DNA from: GWB1-38-13 sp964488535
Lineage (GTDB): Bacteria; Patescibacteriota; Microgenomatia; UBA8517
NCBI GenBank assembly: GCA_964488535.1
Contig: CAZAUT010000002.1
Coordinates: 14,735-78,734, forward strand
Length of the DNA stretch: 64,000 nucleotides
Reading direction: 5' to 3'
A program made the translations under genes and the position numbers. A model generated the notes under the pieces. That model saw only the letters and a program-made list of their open reading frames with translations, was not told the origin of the DNA and ran no database searches. Shown piece by piece: positions 7,813 through 17,958 of the stretch (the stretch's first letter is position 1; every line of letters starts with the position of its first letter).

Positions 7813-10617
7813 TTATTCAACCTGCGGGTAATGACACTTTTTCCACTTTTTTCCGCTACCGCACCAGCAAGGGTCGTTACGGCCAAGTTTGTTAGTTTGT
7901 TTATTAGTTACTTCTTTGCTTTGGTTAAATACAGAATTTATTCCTGAACTTTGACTTGTACTTGAACTAAATGCAGGAGTTCCTGATTTTGCAGTTCTAT
8001 CTTCCCCCATATTTGATAACCCTGTCTGATCAAGCTGATCAACGTTCGTCCTTGCCTGCTCAAAAGGTATAACGGGCTTCAAGTCCGGAAGCGGTTGCGA
8101 CCTTAACGGTGGACGCTGTGCCACCCCTACCCTAAATAATCTTCTTGAAACCTCACTGTCTATTTTGGACAAAAGGCTTTCAAACATTTCAAATGCTTCA
8201 TTCTTGAATTCCGACAGAGGATCTTTCTGTGCATACCCGCGGAGTTTAACGGCATCTTCAAAAGCATCAATTGCATCAAGGTGTTCGATCCACATATGAT
8301 CGATAGAGGATAAGTAGGCAAACTTTTCTATATGGGAAAAAACCTGCTCCCCAAGTTCTTTCTTACGTCCTTCATAAATATCCATTACGACTTTATTAAA
8401 AAACTCTTCAACCTCTTGTGCTTTTTTCCCGCTTTTCAACTGTTCTATTAGTGCAGATCTCCCCGCTTCGTCAAAAGGTACTATCTCGCATAGTCCGACT
8501 ACCGCCTTCTCGGCGTCGATTTCACCATTTTCAAAAGATGATGAAAAGGCAACAATATTTCTTACTTCATTTTCAAGCTTTTCTTTTATCTTTTCTCTCA
8601 AATTATCCGACTTTAGAATCTCAAGTCTTAATTTATAAACAATTTCTCTTTGCTGATTCTTTACATCGTCGTATTCAACAAGATTTTTTCTGGCATCAAA
8701 ATGAAAACCCTCAACCTTGCTTTGTGCACCTTCAATTGCCCTCCCGATAAAAGCATTCTCTATCGGTTGGTCTTCGGGCAGTTTAAACTTATCCATAAGC
8801 GAAATTATCTGTTCCCCGCCGAAAATCCTCATCAAATCGTCCTCAAGAGAAAGATAGAACCTGGATGATCCGGGGTCTCCCTGACGCCCCGACCGTCCCC
8901 GAAGCTGGTTATCGATACGACGGGATTCATGTCTTTCCGTTCCTATGACATGTAACCCTCCGGCTTTTATAACTTCGTTGTGAAGTTCCTGCCACTTTTT
9001 CATTTCCCTATCATACTGTGTCCGGCCGCCGGCCTGGAAGGCCTCTGGCCTGGAAGGTTGAGCCCCCCCAAGAACTATATCAACTCCGCGTCCCGCCATG
9101 TTTGTAGCAACCGTTACTGCACCCGGTTTACCGGCATCGGCAATGATCATTGCTTCTCTCTCGTGGTTTTTGGCATTAAGAACGTTGTGAGGAATTTTCT
9201 TGCGTTTCAAATATTCATCAATAATTTCATTCTTTTCAATCGAAGTTGTTCCAACCAAGACCGGCTGGCCTTTTTTGCTCCGTTCTTCAATTTCGGCTAC
9301 TATTGCTCCATATTTGCCACGGAGAGTTTTATAGATCATGTCCGAGTGATCTTTTCTAATCATCGGATTATTTGTCGGTATAACGACCACTTCAGTTTTA
9401 TAAATTTTCCGGAATTCCTCCGCCTCCGTTGCTGCTGTCCCCGTCATGCCGGAAAGATGTTCATAAAGACGAAAATAATTTTGAAAAGAAATTGTTGCCA
9501 GAGTTTTGCTTTCCTGCTGAATGGTAACCCCTTCTTTTGCTTCAACCGCCTGGTGAAGACCGTCGCTCCAACGGCGACCAAACATAAGCCTTCCGGTAAA
9601 TTCGTCAACTATGGTTACCGCATCGTCTTTGACAACGTAGTCGCGATCCTTCAAAAAAAGAGTCCTCGCTCTGAGTGCATTCTCAATATGGTGAATTGAA
9701 TCAAAATCTTTTTCATACAGATTATCAATTCCCAAAATTTTCTCCACCCGTGCAACACCATGCTCCGTAAGAGTTGCACTTTTAACTTTTTCGTCAATTT
9801 TATAGTCCGTATCGGGGTTTAGCTGACCGACAAGGCGGGCAAAATCGTAGTATTTTTTCGTAGGCTCCGTATCCGGAGCAGAAATTATAAGAGGTGTCCT
9901 TGCTTCGTCAATTAATATCGAGTCAACTTCATCGACAATTGCAAAATAGTGACTACGTTGCGACATTTCGGATATAGATTGCACCATATTGTCACGAAGG
10001 TAATCAAAACCAAATTCATTGTTTGTACCGTAAGTTACATCACAAGCGTAGCTTTCCTTCCTCGATGAAGGTTTAAGGTGTGAAAGACGTTCGTCACCGT
10101 GGCTTGAATCGGTAAATTCGGGATCGTAGACATACGATTTCATTTCCTGCGCGATCGCACCGACGCTCATTCCCATAAGCGCAAAGATGGGTGCATTCCA
10201 ACCGGCATCACGGCGAGCAAGATAGTCGTTGACCGTTACGAGATGTGCGCCTTTGCCGGCTAAAGCACGTAAATATAATGCAGGAACGGCAGAAAGGGTT
10301 TTTCCTTCACCGGTTTTCTGTTCGGCAATTTTACCCTCGTACAAGGCGGTTGCAGCCATCATCTGGACATCAAAGTGCCTCTTTCCAAGTACTCGGAACG
10401 TCGCCTCGCGTACAAGAGCAAATGCTTCGGGTAAAATACTTTCCAAAGTTTCTCCTTTTTGAATTTTTTCTTTGAACTGCTTCGTTTTTCCCGCAAAATC
10501 CTTGTCTTTCAATTTTTTAACGGACGCCTCAAAACTGTTTATTTGAAGAGCGACTTTTGAAAATCTGTCAACTTCTCTTTGGTTAACGTCTAAAAGTTTT
10601 GAAAATAATTTAAGCAT
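7813..10617 (-). CDS. secA: preprotein translocase ATPase SecA
   Basis: This 934-aa protein is full length for SecA and drives post-translational export through SecYEG. The first nucleotide-binding fold holds Walker A (QKTGEGKTL) and the DEVD-type Walker B (AIVDEVDSILIDEARTPLI). The preprotein cross-linking region, NBD2 (GRSGRQGDPGSSRFYLSLED) and helical scaffold follow in the normal order. The C-terminus is the zinc-binding SEC-C motif (GRNDPCWCGSGKKWKKCH), which binds SecB or ribosomes in other bacteria. A Ser/Gln-rich linker of about 60 residues precedes it. The gene seems to be transcribed alone. Confidence 0.97.
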   Translation of the reverse strand: MLKLFSKLLDVNQREVDRFSKVALQINSFEASVKKLKDKDFAGKTKQFKEKIQKGETLESILPEAFALVREATFRVLGKRHFDVQMMAATALYEGKIAEQKTGEGKTLSAVPALYLRALAGKGAHLVTVNDYLARRDAGWNAPIFALMGMSVGAIAQEMKSYVYDPEFTDSSHGDERLSHLKPSSRKESYACDVTYGTNNEFGFDYLRDNMVQSISEMSQRSHYFAIVDEVDSILIDEARTPLIISAPDTEPTKKYYDFARLVGQLNPDTDYKIDEKVKSATLTEHGVARVEKILGIDNLYEKDFDSIHHIENALRARTLFLKDRDYVVKDDAVTIVDEFTGRLMFGRRWSDGLHQAVEAKEGVTIQQESKTLATISFQNYFRLYEHLSGMTGTAATEAEEFRKIYKTEVVVIPTNNPMIRKDHSDMIYKTLRGKYGAIVAEIEERSKKGQPVLVGTTSIEKNEIIDEYLKRKKIPHNVLNAKNHEREAMIIADAGKPGAVTVATNMAGRGVDIVLGGAQPSRPEAFQAGGRTQYDREMKKWQELHNEVIKAGGLHVIGTERHESRRIDNQLRGRSGRQGDPGSSRFYLSLEDDLMRIFGGEQIISLMDKFKLPEDQPIENAFIGRAIEGAQSKVEGFHFDARKNLVEYDDVKNQQREIVYKLRLEILKSDNLREKIKEKLENEVRNIVAFSSSFENGEIDAEKAVVGLCEIVPFDEAGRSALIEQLKSGKKAQEVEEFFNKVVMDIYEGRKKELGEQVFSHIEKFAYLSSIDHMWIEHLDAIDAFEDAVKLRGYAQKDPLSEFKNEAFEMFESLLSKIDSEVSRRLFRVGVAQRPPLRSQPLPDLKPVIPFEQARTNVDQLDQTGLSNMGEDRTAKSGTPAFSSSTSQSSGINSVFNQSKEVTNKQTNKLGRNDPCWCGSGKKWKKCHYPQVE

Positions 10618-10812
10618 AGTATTGATTACTGCGACGACTCACACTCCCGTCATGTTGACAATCTTAATTAAAGATTGGTTACCTATTTACTTCAGCATCT
10701 TTTTCGGAAAGATTCTGAACCGTGTTCAAAATATCGGGAAGCGCATTTATTTTATTATAATAATCTTAGCAGATGAAGGACTGAATTGCTAATCATAGTC
10801 AATCTATTATTA

Positions 10813-12651
10813 TTACTCCATTCCATAAAGACTTCTTGCAACCATTATTTTTTTCACAATTCTTTCCCACGCTTGACGAAAGTGCCTTAAATTTTGTGGG
10901 TTATATGTTTTAACCGTTACATCATTGCCTCCTAAATTGACTGCTTTTTCTCCCGTTACACTCGGTCTAAGGTTTTCCCCTGAAAACTTCTCCGCTTCAA
11001 CAAAAAGTTTGAATTTTGCACCAATTTCGTCGTTCACTCTGGTCATTGCAACTTCCAATATCTCAAAACTTTTATGAGCTCTCAAAATCGGGTCTCTAAT
11101 TAATTCAAGCACACCATGAGGACGGGAAGGATCTTTCCATCGACGATAAGCCACCAAACCTTGTGCCAGGGTTATTGCATAATAGGTCATCTCTCTTTCA
11201 TACTTTTTAATGTCGTTTCCCATGGGAAAAAGACTGGTTTTGAGATCAAGAGTTCTAATCGTCATTCCAAATCCAACGCCTTCGTCCAACAATTCAAAAA
11301 ACTTCATATTTGTAAGAAGCGAAGGCCAATGGTTTTTTTTGTATTCTTCCATAATGAACTGACGGAAACGATGTCTAAACTCATCTTTGAGTTTGTTTTC
11401 TTGACTATTTTCAATTTTGTCTGGAACTTCAAAAATAATTGCATCCGGTCTTATGTTTGAAGGGTCTCTGTATTCAATCTTTTGTTCAGGTAATCTATCC
11501 CGAACCTGGTCAATATATTTTGGATCAAAGCGACTGTCTTCACCGCATAATTCTTTTAACATTTCAATCAGATCTTCTTTTTGAACACTATCCGAAGACG
11601 AACGTCCTCCGATAAAAAAATCAATTTCCCTTGACGCAATTGATAACAATCTCAAGGTCAAAATATCAGCCAATTCCTGCATATTAATTTGTTTATTTCT
11701 GATTAAATCGGTTAAAGCCAAATCCGATTCGTCGGTTTGAAGATATATGAGCAAGTCCTCCGAAAAATATCTTTTTGCCTGAGGATTATTCTTTTTATCA
11801 CGTTCATATTTATTTTCAAGCTCACGATCAAATTTCTTCACAACATCGGGAAAATATTTTAAAACCGGTTGATTTCTGATCAATACGTTATAAAGCAGGT
11901 CTTCTATCGCAACAGTCTTTGAACGGCTCCCAACTGTGGAATCATTCCAGGAAGTGTTATCTTTGATGCTTTCGCTTGCCGGTTCTTCTAATTGGCCCTT
12001 TCCCAAATCGTGGTTTACCGCCTTCTGCATCAAGTTATAAAGGTTTAAACTGATTTTGTGTTTCCGCCCGGTTTCGTCCGGTTGTGTAACGATTTCATAT
12101 TCAGACACACCTCTGAAAATCAACGCACCCAGTTGCTGAAGGTTTTCTATCTGGGGACACAAACGCGGTTCAGGTATTACAATATACTTATCATCCATGT
12201 AAGGAAGTTTTCTTACACCGTGTATAAAAGCTTCCTGTAATTTTTGAGCATCTTCCCATCTTTTGGTGAAATACTTTTGCAGACCCTCCTTATTAGAAAT
12301 ATTAATGTTTGGTACCGGTGCTCCACCCACCAACAATCTGAAATTTAAGTCTGATTCGTCTGCCTCATAAACAACTCCATCCTTAAATGTCTGAATATTT
12401 TCTGTCACAGGGAGAATTGTTTGATTATCCAGTCCGGGAACAACTTTATTTGATAAGAGAACTTGCAGTAAATAATGTAACTTTGTTCCGGCTACCATAC
12501 CTACCCTTTTGTCAATTTCATCTTCGGTCTCGGCAGGAACAGAGCTTAGACTATTACCTCTTAGTTCTTCTTTTTTACCAACTACGCTATATAATCCAAT
12601 ACTTACCTGTTTTCCGCCAAGTCCAAATTCAATTCCTGCATCATCCGCCAT
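10813..12651 (-). CDS. large conserved-looking protein of unknown function
   Basis: This 612-aa soluble protein has no signal peptide or membrane segment and matches no family I recognise. It is acidic to neutral and mostly helical in the second half, with charged stretches such as DRELENKYERDKKNN. The start is put at ATG 12651 (MADDAGIEFGLGG) because a TATATT box ends 7 nt before it, matching the leaderless pattern seen elsewhere in the window. A TTG ten codons upstream is the alternative. It is transcribed divergently from the PspC-domain gene across a short gap of about 100 nt. Confidence 0.6.
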   Translation of the reverse strand: MADDAGIEFGLGGKQVSIGLYSVVGKKEELRGNSLSSVPAETEDEIDKRVGMVAGTKLHYLLQVLLSNKVVPGLDNQTILPVTENIQTFKDGVVYEADESDLNFRLLVGGAPVPNINISNKEGLQKYFTKRWEDAQKLQEAFIHGVRKLPYMDDKYIVIPEPRLCPQIENLQQLGALIFRGVSEYEIVTQPDETGRKHKISLNLYNLMQKAVNHDLGKGQLEEPASESIKDNTSWNDSTVGSRSKTVAIEDLLYNVLIRNQPVLKYFPDVVKKFDRELENKYERDKKNNPQAKRYFSEDLLIYLQTDESDLALTDLIRNKQINMQELADILTLRLLSIASREIDFFIGGRSSSDSVQKEDLIEMLKELCGEDSRFDPKYIDQVRDRLPEQKIEYRDPSNIRPDAIIFEVPDKIENSQENKLKDEFRHRFRQFIMEEYKKNHWPSLLTNMKFFELLDEGVGFGMTIRTLDLKTSLFPMGNDIKKYEREMTYYAITLAQGLVAYRRWKDPSRPHGVLELIRDPILRAHKSFEILEVAMTRVNDEIGAKFKLFVEAEKFSGENLRPSVTGEKAVNLGGNDVTVKTYNPQNLRHFRQAWERIVKKIMVARSLYGME

Positions 12652-12755
12652 ACTCACCAATATATCATATTTAGATAGCAATCATATTACTATTTACTAT
12701 CATGCATTGACTTACCTGTTTAAAAATCTGTAAAATGAGTGTTGTTTAAATATTT

Positions 12756-13223
12756 ATGAATTCTAATAACAAAACACCAACCGGTAACCGTCTTTTTCGT
12801 TCCGAAGAAAACCGTGTAATCGCAGGAATATGCGGTGGATTGGGAGATTTTTTTCAGGTTGATGCAACTGTAATCCGGCTTATTTTTATCGTGATTACCG
12901 TTTTCGGGGGAGGAGGGATACTTCTGTACCTTATATTATGGTTGATTATTCCGTCCCAAGGGTCAAGTTCCGAAATCACGAGGCAAAATATCGAGAAAGG
13001 CGTTGATGAAATAAAAAATAAAGCACGGGAATTTACAAAAGAGATGAAAATTAACCACGGAAATCTCAGTTCAAAACAACTGTTGGGTGCGGTAATACTT
13101 TCCATTGGAGTACTTCTTCTGCTTGACAACTTTGGTATCGTGAATATTTTCCGGCTTTGGAAGTATGTTCCCGCACTGGCAATAATTTATTTCGGAATAA
13201 TGATTCTGAGAAAACGTGAGTGA
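12756..13223 (+). CDS. PspC-domain membrane protein
   Basis: This 155-aa protein begins with a PspC domain at about residues 10-65 (NRVIAGICGGLGDFFQVD), which has a hydrophobic helix ending in LILWLIIPSQ. A charged coil and a second pair of short helices of the DUF5668/LiaF-like type follow (GAVILSIGVLLLLDNFGI). PspC domains belong to envelope-stress systems (phage-shock in enterobacteria, LiaFSR-like in Firmicutes). The gene overlaps the next reading frame by 8 nt, so the pair is probably one envelope-stress unit. No PspA or PspF homologue is visible here. Confidence 0.8.
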   Translation: MNSNNKTPTGNRLFRSEENRVIAGICGGLGDFFQVDATVIRLIFIVITVFGGGGILLYLILWLIIPSQGSSSEITRQNIEKGVDEIKNKAREFTKEMKINHGNLSSKQLLGAVILSIGVLLLLDNFGIVNIFRLWKYVPALAIIYFGIMILRKRE

Positions 13224-13746
13224 CAGGTCAAGTATCATGGATCAGCCATCAAGTAAAAATACAGTAAACAATGCTTCTTCAACACATCTTGCGGAAAGCG
13301 GGAAAATAAGCAAGGTAAAAAAAAGTAACAACACCACCTCACCTTTATACCGTGAACCGCCGGATATATTGGGAGGAATAATGATCGTTTCCGTTGGGAT
13401 CCTGATCCTTCTTAATAATTTCGGGGTGGTACCGTGGTCATTTTGGAGCCACATCCTTCACTTTTGGCCTGTAATAATTGTTCTTACCGGCCTTGATATA
13501 CTTTCCGGAAATAAGTGGCAATTCAGACTGCTTAGTACCGCTATTGGTATAATAATATTATTTTTCGTATTCTTATACGGCTTAACTGCGTCCGATTTTG
13601 AAACACGAAGTTTTCTTTTTGAAAATTTTCCCATGTGGAAAAGAATCTATTCCTCAATTCCCAACAGGGAGGTTAATGTTTTTGATGATTTTTTCAATAA
13701 CGATCCCGATTACCGCTGGGACAGGCGTGGAAATATGAGGGGTTAG
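13216..13746 (+). CDS. LiaF/DUF5668-like membrane protein
   Basis: This 176-aa protein has three hydrophobic segments, the first being GGIMIVSVGILILLNNFGV. It closely resembles the C-terminal helices of the preceding PspC protein, which suggests a shared ancestry. The frame opens with a GTG at 13216 overlapping the upstream stop; an ATG at 13237 (MDQPSSKN) is also possible. The C-terminus is short, acidic and aromatic. It lies in one transcription unit with the PspC gene and probably works with it in the membrane. The exact role is unknown. Confidence 0.65.
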   Translation: MSDRSSIMDQPSSKNTVNNASSTHLAESGKISKVKKSNNTTSPLYREPPDILGGIMIVSVGILILLNNFGVVPWSFWSHILHFWPVIIVLTGLDILSGNKWQFRLLSTAIGIIILFFVFLYGLTASDFETRSFLFENFPMWKRIYSSIPNREVNVFDDFFNNDPDYRWDRRGNMRG

Positions 13747-13831
13747 GAAGCAAATAGATTGAATTGGTAGAATCGGCAAAGGATACTTTCTTCTTTAAAA
13801 ACCGTTGGCTTATTAGCGAAAAACCCACCGC

Positions 13832-14482
13832 CTATTTTTTGCAGATCAGCATTACGTTCGCCTGGGGATAGAAATATTCGACTTTAGAAAAGTATTTTTC
13901 CAGTTTTTTTCCAAATTTCATAGTCGCCGGTCTTTTTTCTCCGAAATACAAACGGTTAAATACGACAGCCCCGTTTCCGCTAACCGCTTTTTGAACATTT
14001 TCCAAAAAAGCATCGCTCTCAAAAACAACGGGGAATTCCTGTCCAACATAAAGATCCACCATTAGAAGGTCGTACTGTTTATTCTCGGCTGCACACTTTT
14101 CCAAAAATTCGAACGCGTCACTGACCACTATTTGGGTATTTAGTGATCCCAAACCCAGGTATTTTTTTCCCAAATCCACAATTGTCTGATCAAAATCGAT
14201 GCCGGTAATTTGTGAATACGGCCACATTTTTCGGGCAACTTTGGCACAGCTTCCTCCGCCAAGGCCTAAGATCAATATACTACCCGGATCACCGAGATAA
14301 CTTTTAACTTGTTTCAAGGTTTTCTTCCAGATATCAAAAACTACTCCCCCCGACTGGGTTAACTTTCCAACCTGGAAATAGGTACCTAAACCTAAACTTT
14401 TCAAAACGGATATTTTGCCGTTAACAGGCGAATCGACTACTTCTATAATCGATATACCTTTAAAAAAATCGGAAAGTTTCAT
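13832..14482 (-). CDS. spermidine-synthase-like SAM-dependent methyltransferase fold protein
   Basis: This 216-aa protein has a Rossmann-type SAM-binding core. Motif I reads ILILGLGGGSCAKVARK, followed by ITGIDFDQTIVDLGKKY and the acidic loop YDLLMVDLYVGQEFP. This pattern is typical of stand-alone spermine/spermidine synthase-like proteins. In many of these the aminopropyl-transfer residues are incomplete and the real reaction is unknown. The gene is convergent with the LiaF-like gene. A heptamer repeat array lies directly upstream of it. Confidence 0.7.
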   Translation of the reverse strand: MKLSDFFKGISIIEVVDSPVNGKISVLKSLGLGTYFQVGKLTQSGGVVFDIWKKTLKQVKSYLGDPGSILILGLGGGSCAKVARKMWPYSQITGIDFDQTIVDLGKKYLGLGSLNTQIVVSDAFEFLEKCAAENKQYDLLMVDLYVGQEFPVVFESDAFLENVQKAVSGNGAVVFNRLYFGEKRPATMKFGKKLEKYFSKVEYFYPQANVMLICKK

Positions 14483-14541
14483 GTTGTTTATGTTTCCTGT
14501 TTGTCGGTAAGTTTAAGGTTGGTTTGGTGATTTAGTACATG

Positions 14542-14601
14542 ATACCTAATACATAATACACGATACATGATACTTGATACATAATACATGATACCAGATA
14601 C
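14542..14601. repeat. heptamer tandem repeat, nine units of ATACNNN
   Basis: ATAC recurs exactly every 7 nt nine times, with variable three-base spacers (cta, ata, acg, atg, ttg and so on). Read on the other strand the unit is close to GTATCAN, the same heptamer found at 58274-58301 and 62943-62977. It lies in the gap between the ABC exporter and the methyltransferase gene. Confidence 0.9.
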
Positions 14602-14609
14602 ACTGTCTG

Positions 14610-16430
14610 TCATTTCCAATATGCCTTTGCCTGCAAAGAATATAGACGGGAGTATATGCCGTTTAGTGCCATTAATTCTGTATGAGAACCGCTTTCGATA
14701 ATTTTCCCCTTTTCCAACACAACAATATTATCCGCATCTTTGACCGTGGAAAATCGATGCGAAATGAAAAGCAGACTCTTGTCTTTATAGAGCTTGTTAA
14801 GATTGGAAAATATTTTATATTCGCTTTCCGCATCTATTGCACTCGTCGGCTCATCCAGAATCAGTATAGGTGCTCCCTCGTAAAAAGCCCGGGCAATCGC
14901 AAGTTTTTGCCATTGACCCTGGGAGATATCTGTTCCTCCCTCATATTCCTTACCAAGTTGCTGTTCAAATTTGTTTGGAAGTTTATTAATAAATTCGTAG
15001 GCTCCGCTTTTTTTGGCAGAATCAAGTAATTTATCTTCGTTAACGTCTCCGGCATGTCCCATTGAAATATTTTCGCGGACCGTAAAATCATACTTCACAA
15101 AATCCTGGAAAAGTGTACCCAAAAAAGCATACCAATCCGAAAGAGAAAGGTCTTTAATATTTACTCCATTAACCAATATTTCCCCTTTTGTCACATCATA
15201 AAAACGGCATATCAATTTAACGATCGTCGTTTTTCCGGCTCCGTTTTTCCCTACCAACGCAAGGTTCTTTCCCGAAATAATTTTGAATGAAATATCTTTT
15301 AATACACTCTTTTTTGCGCCGGGGTACTTAAACCAGACGTTTTTAAATTCAATTTCCGGCGGATTGGGCAGACGGGGAATTTTTACCGGGTTTTCTTTTT
15401 CCAAAATCTTTTTTGGAAGATTTAATATTTCAAAAAAATGATTGACATAAAGATTATTCTCATACATCCAGCCCAAATTACCCACCATTCCGCCAACCGA
15501 TTCAACAGCACGGCTTAAAAGTTCAATAAAAAACGAGAAGTCACCGACCGTCATATTTCCGTTTAAGACCATCGGCAGACGGTTATATGCAAAATAAAAC
15601 ACAAAAGCCATTTCAATTAAATTCGGTAACGGGGCAACCGCAACATAATTTTTGATCGGTTTTTTATTTCTGTTATAGAGTTCCTCTTGAATTGATTTAT
15701 ATCTTTCAATCAGTGCTTTACCGGACCTGAAAATCCTTGATTCCTCAATAGATCTCTGCTGCCGGAGTAACCACTGTAAATACCAAAGTTTCCTTGCATC
15801 CTGTGCGCCACTACCCCATATTGACCATTGTATTGATCCCAATTTTGCCCGTAAAAAAAGACGGGGCAGACCGAAAAGTGTGATAACAACGGGAAGATAC
15901 CAGCCATATCCCAAGAGAAGTATGAAAACCGAAACAAAAGAAACAAGATTGTTAAAAAGATATGAGAAAGCTCTTAAAAAATCCGGCGGACGCCAGGTAA
16001 CCGAATCACTCGTTTTTGTTATAAGATCCTGGGTTTTACTATTTTCAAGATGCTCGATATCTATTTGAGACATTTTTTCCACAAAGGCAGAATTCAATTT
16101 GTTTTGAAGCCGATACCTAAGCAGGTAATCAAAATATGTTTCTTTTAAAATCCATCCTGTCAGATCCCAACACCAGTTGGAAACATACCGTAGAGCCAAA
16201 ACGGATATCAAAATCAACGGTATTGAAGCGGAAATCCCCTGAGACGAAACGATGTTGTCGATCAAGAGTTTGAAAATATAGCTGGCAATAATTGGAAATA
16301 CCGCGCTCACACCTGCGGTCAGGTAGTATCCGACGGTTAAAAATCTGTCACTCTTATACGAAAGCACCAACATCCGCCGTATATTTTGTAAAACGTTTAT
16401 CACAGTTTTCAGCAGTTTTTTCTCACGCAT
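14610..16430 (-). CDS. ABC exporter, fused permease and ATPase
   Basis: This 606-aa half-transporter has an N-terminal six-helix exporter membrane domain (about residues 20-320). The ATP-binding domain shows Walker A (GKNGAGKTT), Q loop (LFQDFVKYDF), signature (ISQGQWQKLAIARAF), Walker B with catalytic Glu (ILILDEPTSAID) and H loop (LLFISHRFSTV). The signature is ISQGQ rather than LSGGQ, as in many lipid or multidrug half-exporters. It should act as a homodimer in the membrane. Substrates in this group are lipids, peptides or drugs, and none is implied by the neighbours. Confidence 0.88.
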   Translation of the reverse strand: MREKKLLKTVINVLQNIRRMLVLSYKSDRFLTVGYYLTAGVSAVFPIIASYIFKLLIDNIVSSQGISASIPLILISVLALRYVSNWCWDLTGWILKETYFDYLLRYRLQNKLNSAFVEKMSQIDIEHLENSKTQDLITKTSDSVTWRPPDFLRAFSYLFNNLVSFVSVFILLLGYGWYLPVVITLFGLPRLFLRAKLGSIQWSIWGSGAQDARKLWYLQWLLRQQRSIEESRIFRSGKALIERYKSIQEELYNRNKKPIKNYVAVAPLPNLIEMAFVFYFAYNRLPMVLNGNMTVGDFSFFIELLSRAVESVGGMVGNLGWMYENNLYVNHFFEILNLPKKILEKENPVKIPRLPNPPEIEFKNVWFKYPGAKKSVLKDISFKIISGKNLALVGKNGAGKTTIVKLICRFYDVTKGEILVNGVNIKDLSLSDWYAFLGTLFQDFVKYDFTVRENISMGHAGDVNEDKLLDSAKKSGAYEFINKLPNKFEQQLGKEYEGGTDISQGQWQKLAIARAFYEGAPILILDEPTSAIDAESEYKIFSNLNKLYKDKSLLFISHRFSTVKDADNIVVLEKGKIIESGSHTELMALNGIYSRLYSLQAKAYWK

Positions 16431-16537
16431 TGGATTAGTTTAACACTTAGACAGGCACAAGTAACTGGGTACTACAATAGCCTTATCATGAATAATGAAT
16501 TATGCGGGAATAGGGAAATCACCCAAAACTAAAAGCG

Positions 16538-16637
16538 CAAAGTTTAAAGTTCAAAGCTAGAGCTAAAAACAAAAAGCATAGTTAAGTTTTAACTTTTAAG
16601 TTATAACTTTGAGTTTTGACTTTTGACCTTTGAGTTT
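16538..16637. repeat. degenerate heptamer repeat region
   Basis: The gap upstream of rarA is built from short near-repeats of 7 nt. They begin as AAGTTTA/AAGTTCA units and switch to TTTTAAC/TTTTGAC units, so the two halves form a loose inverted repeat. It resembles the other heptamer arrays of the window but is less regular. Confidence 0.6.
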
Positions 16638-16722
16638 GTATTGGACATATTAACTAAGCAACCAAATAACAATTTAACCATTCAAAATTCCATTCGGTCT
16701 TTATTTGGTTTTACAACGAGAT

Positions 16723-16728
16723 TATAAT
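16723..16728 (+). promoter_or_regulatory. -10 box of rarA, leaderless
   Basis: A perfect TATAAT lies 6 nt before the ATG at 16735. The expected transcription start then falls on or next to the start codon, so the mRNA should have no leader and no ribosome-binding site. Confidence 0.7.
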
Positions 16729-16734
16729 GTAGCC

Positions 16735-17955
16735 ATGGATAGCATTCCTCTTCCCGAAAAGGTCCGCCCCAAAACACTCAAGGATTTCATCGGGCAGGAG
16801 TCCGTCGTCGGCAGCAATGGAATAATCACTAAGCTACTAAGTAAGCATGCAACCAATAGCTACATGCCCTCTCTCATCTTCTGGGGTCCCCCCGGAACGG
16901 GAAAAACAACGCTCGCTCGTATTATTGCCAACGAACTAAAACGTGATTTCTACGAATTCTCGGCAGTCAACACCTCAATAAAGGAAATCACAAGTATTAT
17001 GAATAATGTATCAAGTATAACGCTTGATAAAAAACAGACACTTTCGCATAATACTTTATACAAAATTCGAAATACATCTCCTATTGTTTTTCTTGACGAA
17101 ATTCACCGCTTTAATAAAGCCCAGCAGGACAAACTACTGCCCCACGTCGAACATGGAGACATTATCCTAATCGGAGCAACCACCGAAAATCCGTCATTTG
17201 AAATCATCGGACCACTACTGTCCCGTTCCCGGGTGGTTGTATTAAATAAATTAACCGATAATGACATTGGAAAAATAATATCCAGAGGATTAAAGGAATT
17301 GAAGGTAAAAATCAACAGCAATGCAAAGAAGTTCCTCATCGAGTCCTCAAACGGTGATGCAAGAGCCGCCCTAAACACCCTCGAAATCGCCTCTAATCTT
17401 ACACTCTCCCGGTCTTCCACTCTTACTCTCTCTGACATCGAATCTGCCCTTCAACGCCGATTTCTTTCTTTCGATAAGCATGGTGACGAATTTTATAATG
17501 TCATTTCGGCTTTTATCAAATCAATGAGATCAAGTGATGTGGATGCTGCCCTTTACTACCTGGCAAGAATGGTTGAAGCCGGCCAGGACCCTCTATATAT
17601 CGCCCGAAGAATGGTGGTTTTCGCCTCGGAGGATGTTGCGTCACCAACTGCGCTTGTGGTCGCCAACGCCGTATTTCAAGCCTGCCAGCAGATAGGCTAT
17701 CCCGAATGCCAGGAAAATTTGGCAGCCGGTACTGTTTATTTGGCGGGCGCCAAAAAAGACCGAAGTCCCTACGAAGCCTATATGAGAGCATTGGATGATG
17801 TCCGGAAGCTTGGCAATCTGCCCATTCCTCTTAAAATTCTTAATGCACCAACAAAATTAATGAAGGGGTTGGGTTACGGTAAGGGATATCAAAAATACAA
17901 TAATGAATCGCTTTTGCCGGATAGAATCAAAAATAAGAAATATTTTCACAAATGA
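16735..17955 (+). CDS. rarA: replication-associated recombination protein A (AAA+ ATPase)
   Basis: This 406-aa protein is full length for RarA/MgsA, the bacterial relative of WRNIP1, which acts at stalled replication forks. It begins IPLPEKVRPKTLKDFIGQE, the family's usual opening. Walker A is GPPGTGKTT, Walker B with the DEIHRF box is IVFLDEIHRFNKAQQD, and sensor 1 is GATTENPSFE. The C-terminal tetramerisation region (YLARMVEAGQDPLYIARR) is present. The start is taken at ATG 16735, directly behind a TATAAT box, instead of an in-frame start 30 nt earlier. It ends 3 nt before the convergent copA stop. Confidence 0.95.
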   Translation: MDSIPLPEKVRPKTLKDFIGQESVVGSNGIITKLLSKHATNSYMPSLIFWGPPGTGKTTLARIIANELKRDFYEFSAVNTSIKEITSIMNNVSSITLDKKQTLSHNTLYKIRNTSPIVFLDEIHRFNKAQQDKLLPHVEHGDIILIGATTENPSFEIIGPLLSRSRVVVLNKLTDNDIGKIISRGLKELKVKINSNAKKFLIESSNGDARAALNTLEIASNLTLSRSSTLTLSDIESALQRRFLSFDKHGDEFYNVISAFIKSMRSSDVDAALYYLARMVEAGQDPLYIARRMVVFASEDVASPTALVVANAVFQACQQIGYPECQENLAAGTVYLAGAKKDRSPYEAYMRALDDVRKLGNLPIPLKILNAPTKLMKGLGYGKGYQKYNNESLLPDRIKNKKYFHK

Positions 17956-17958
17956 TGC

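Noticed and set aside
8980..9699. 239-aa plus-strand ORF
   Set aside because: It lies entirely antisense inside secA and has no protein-like features.
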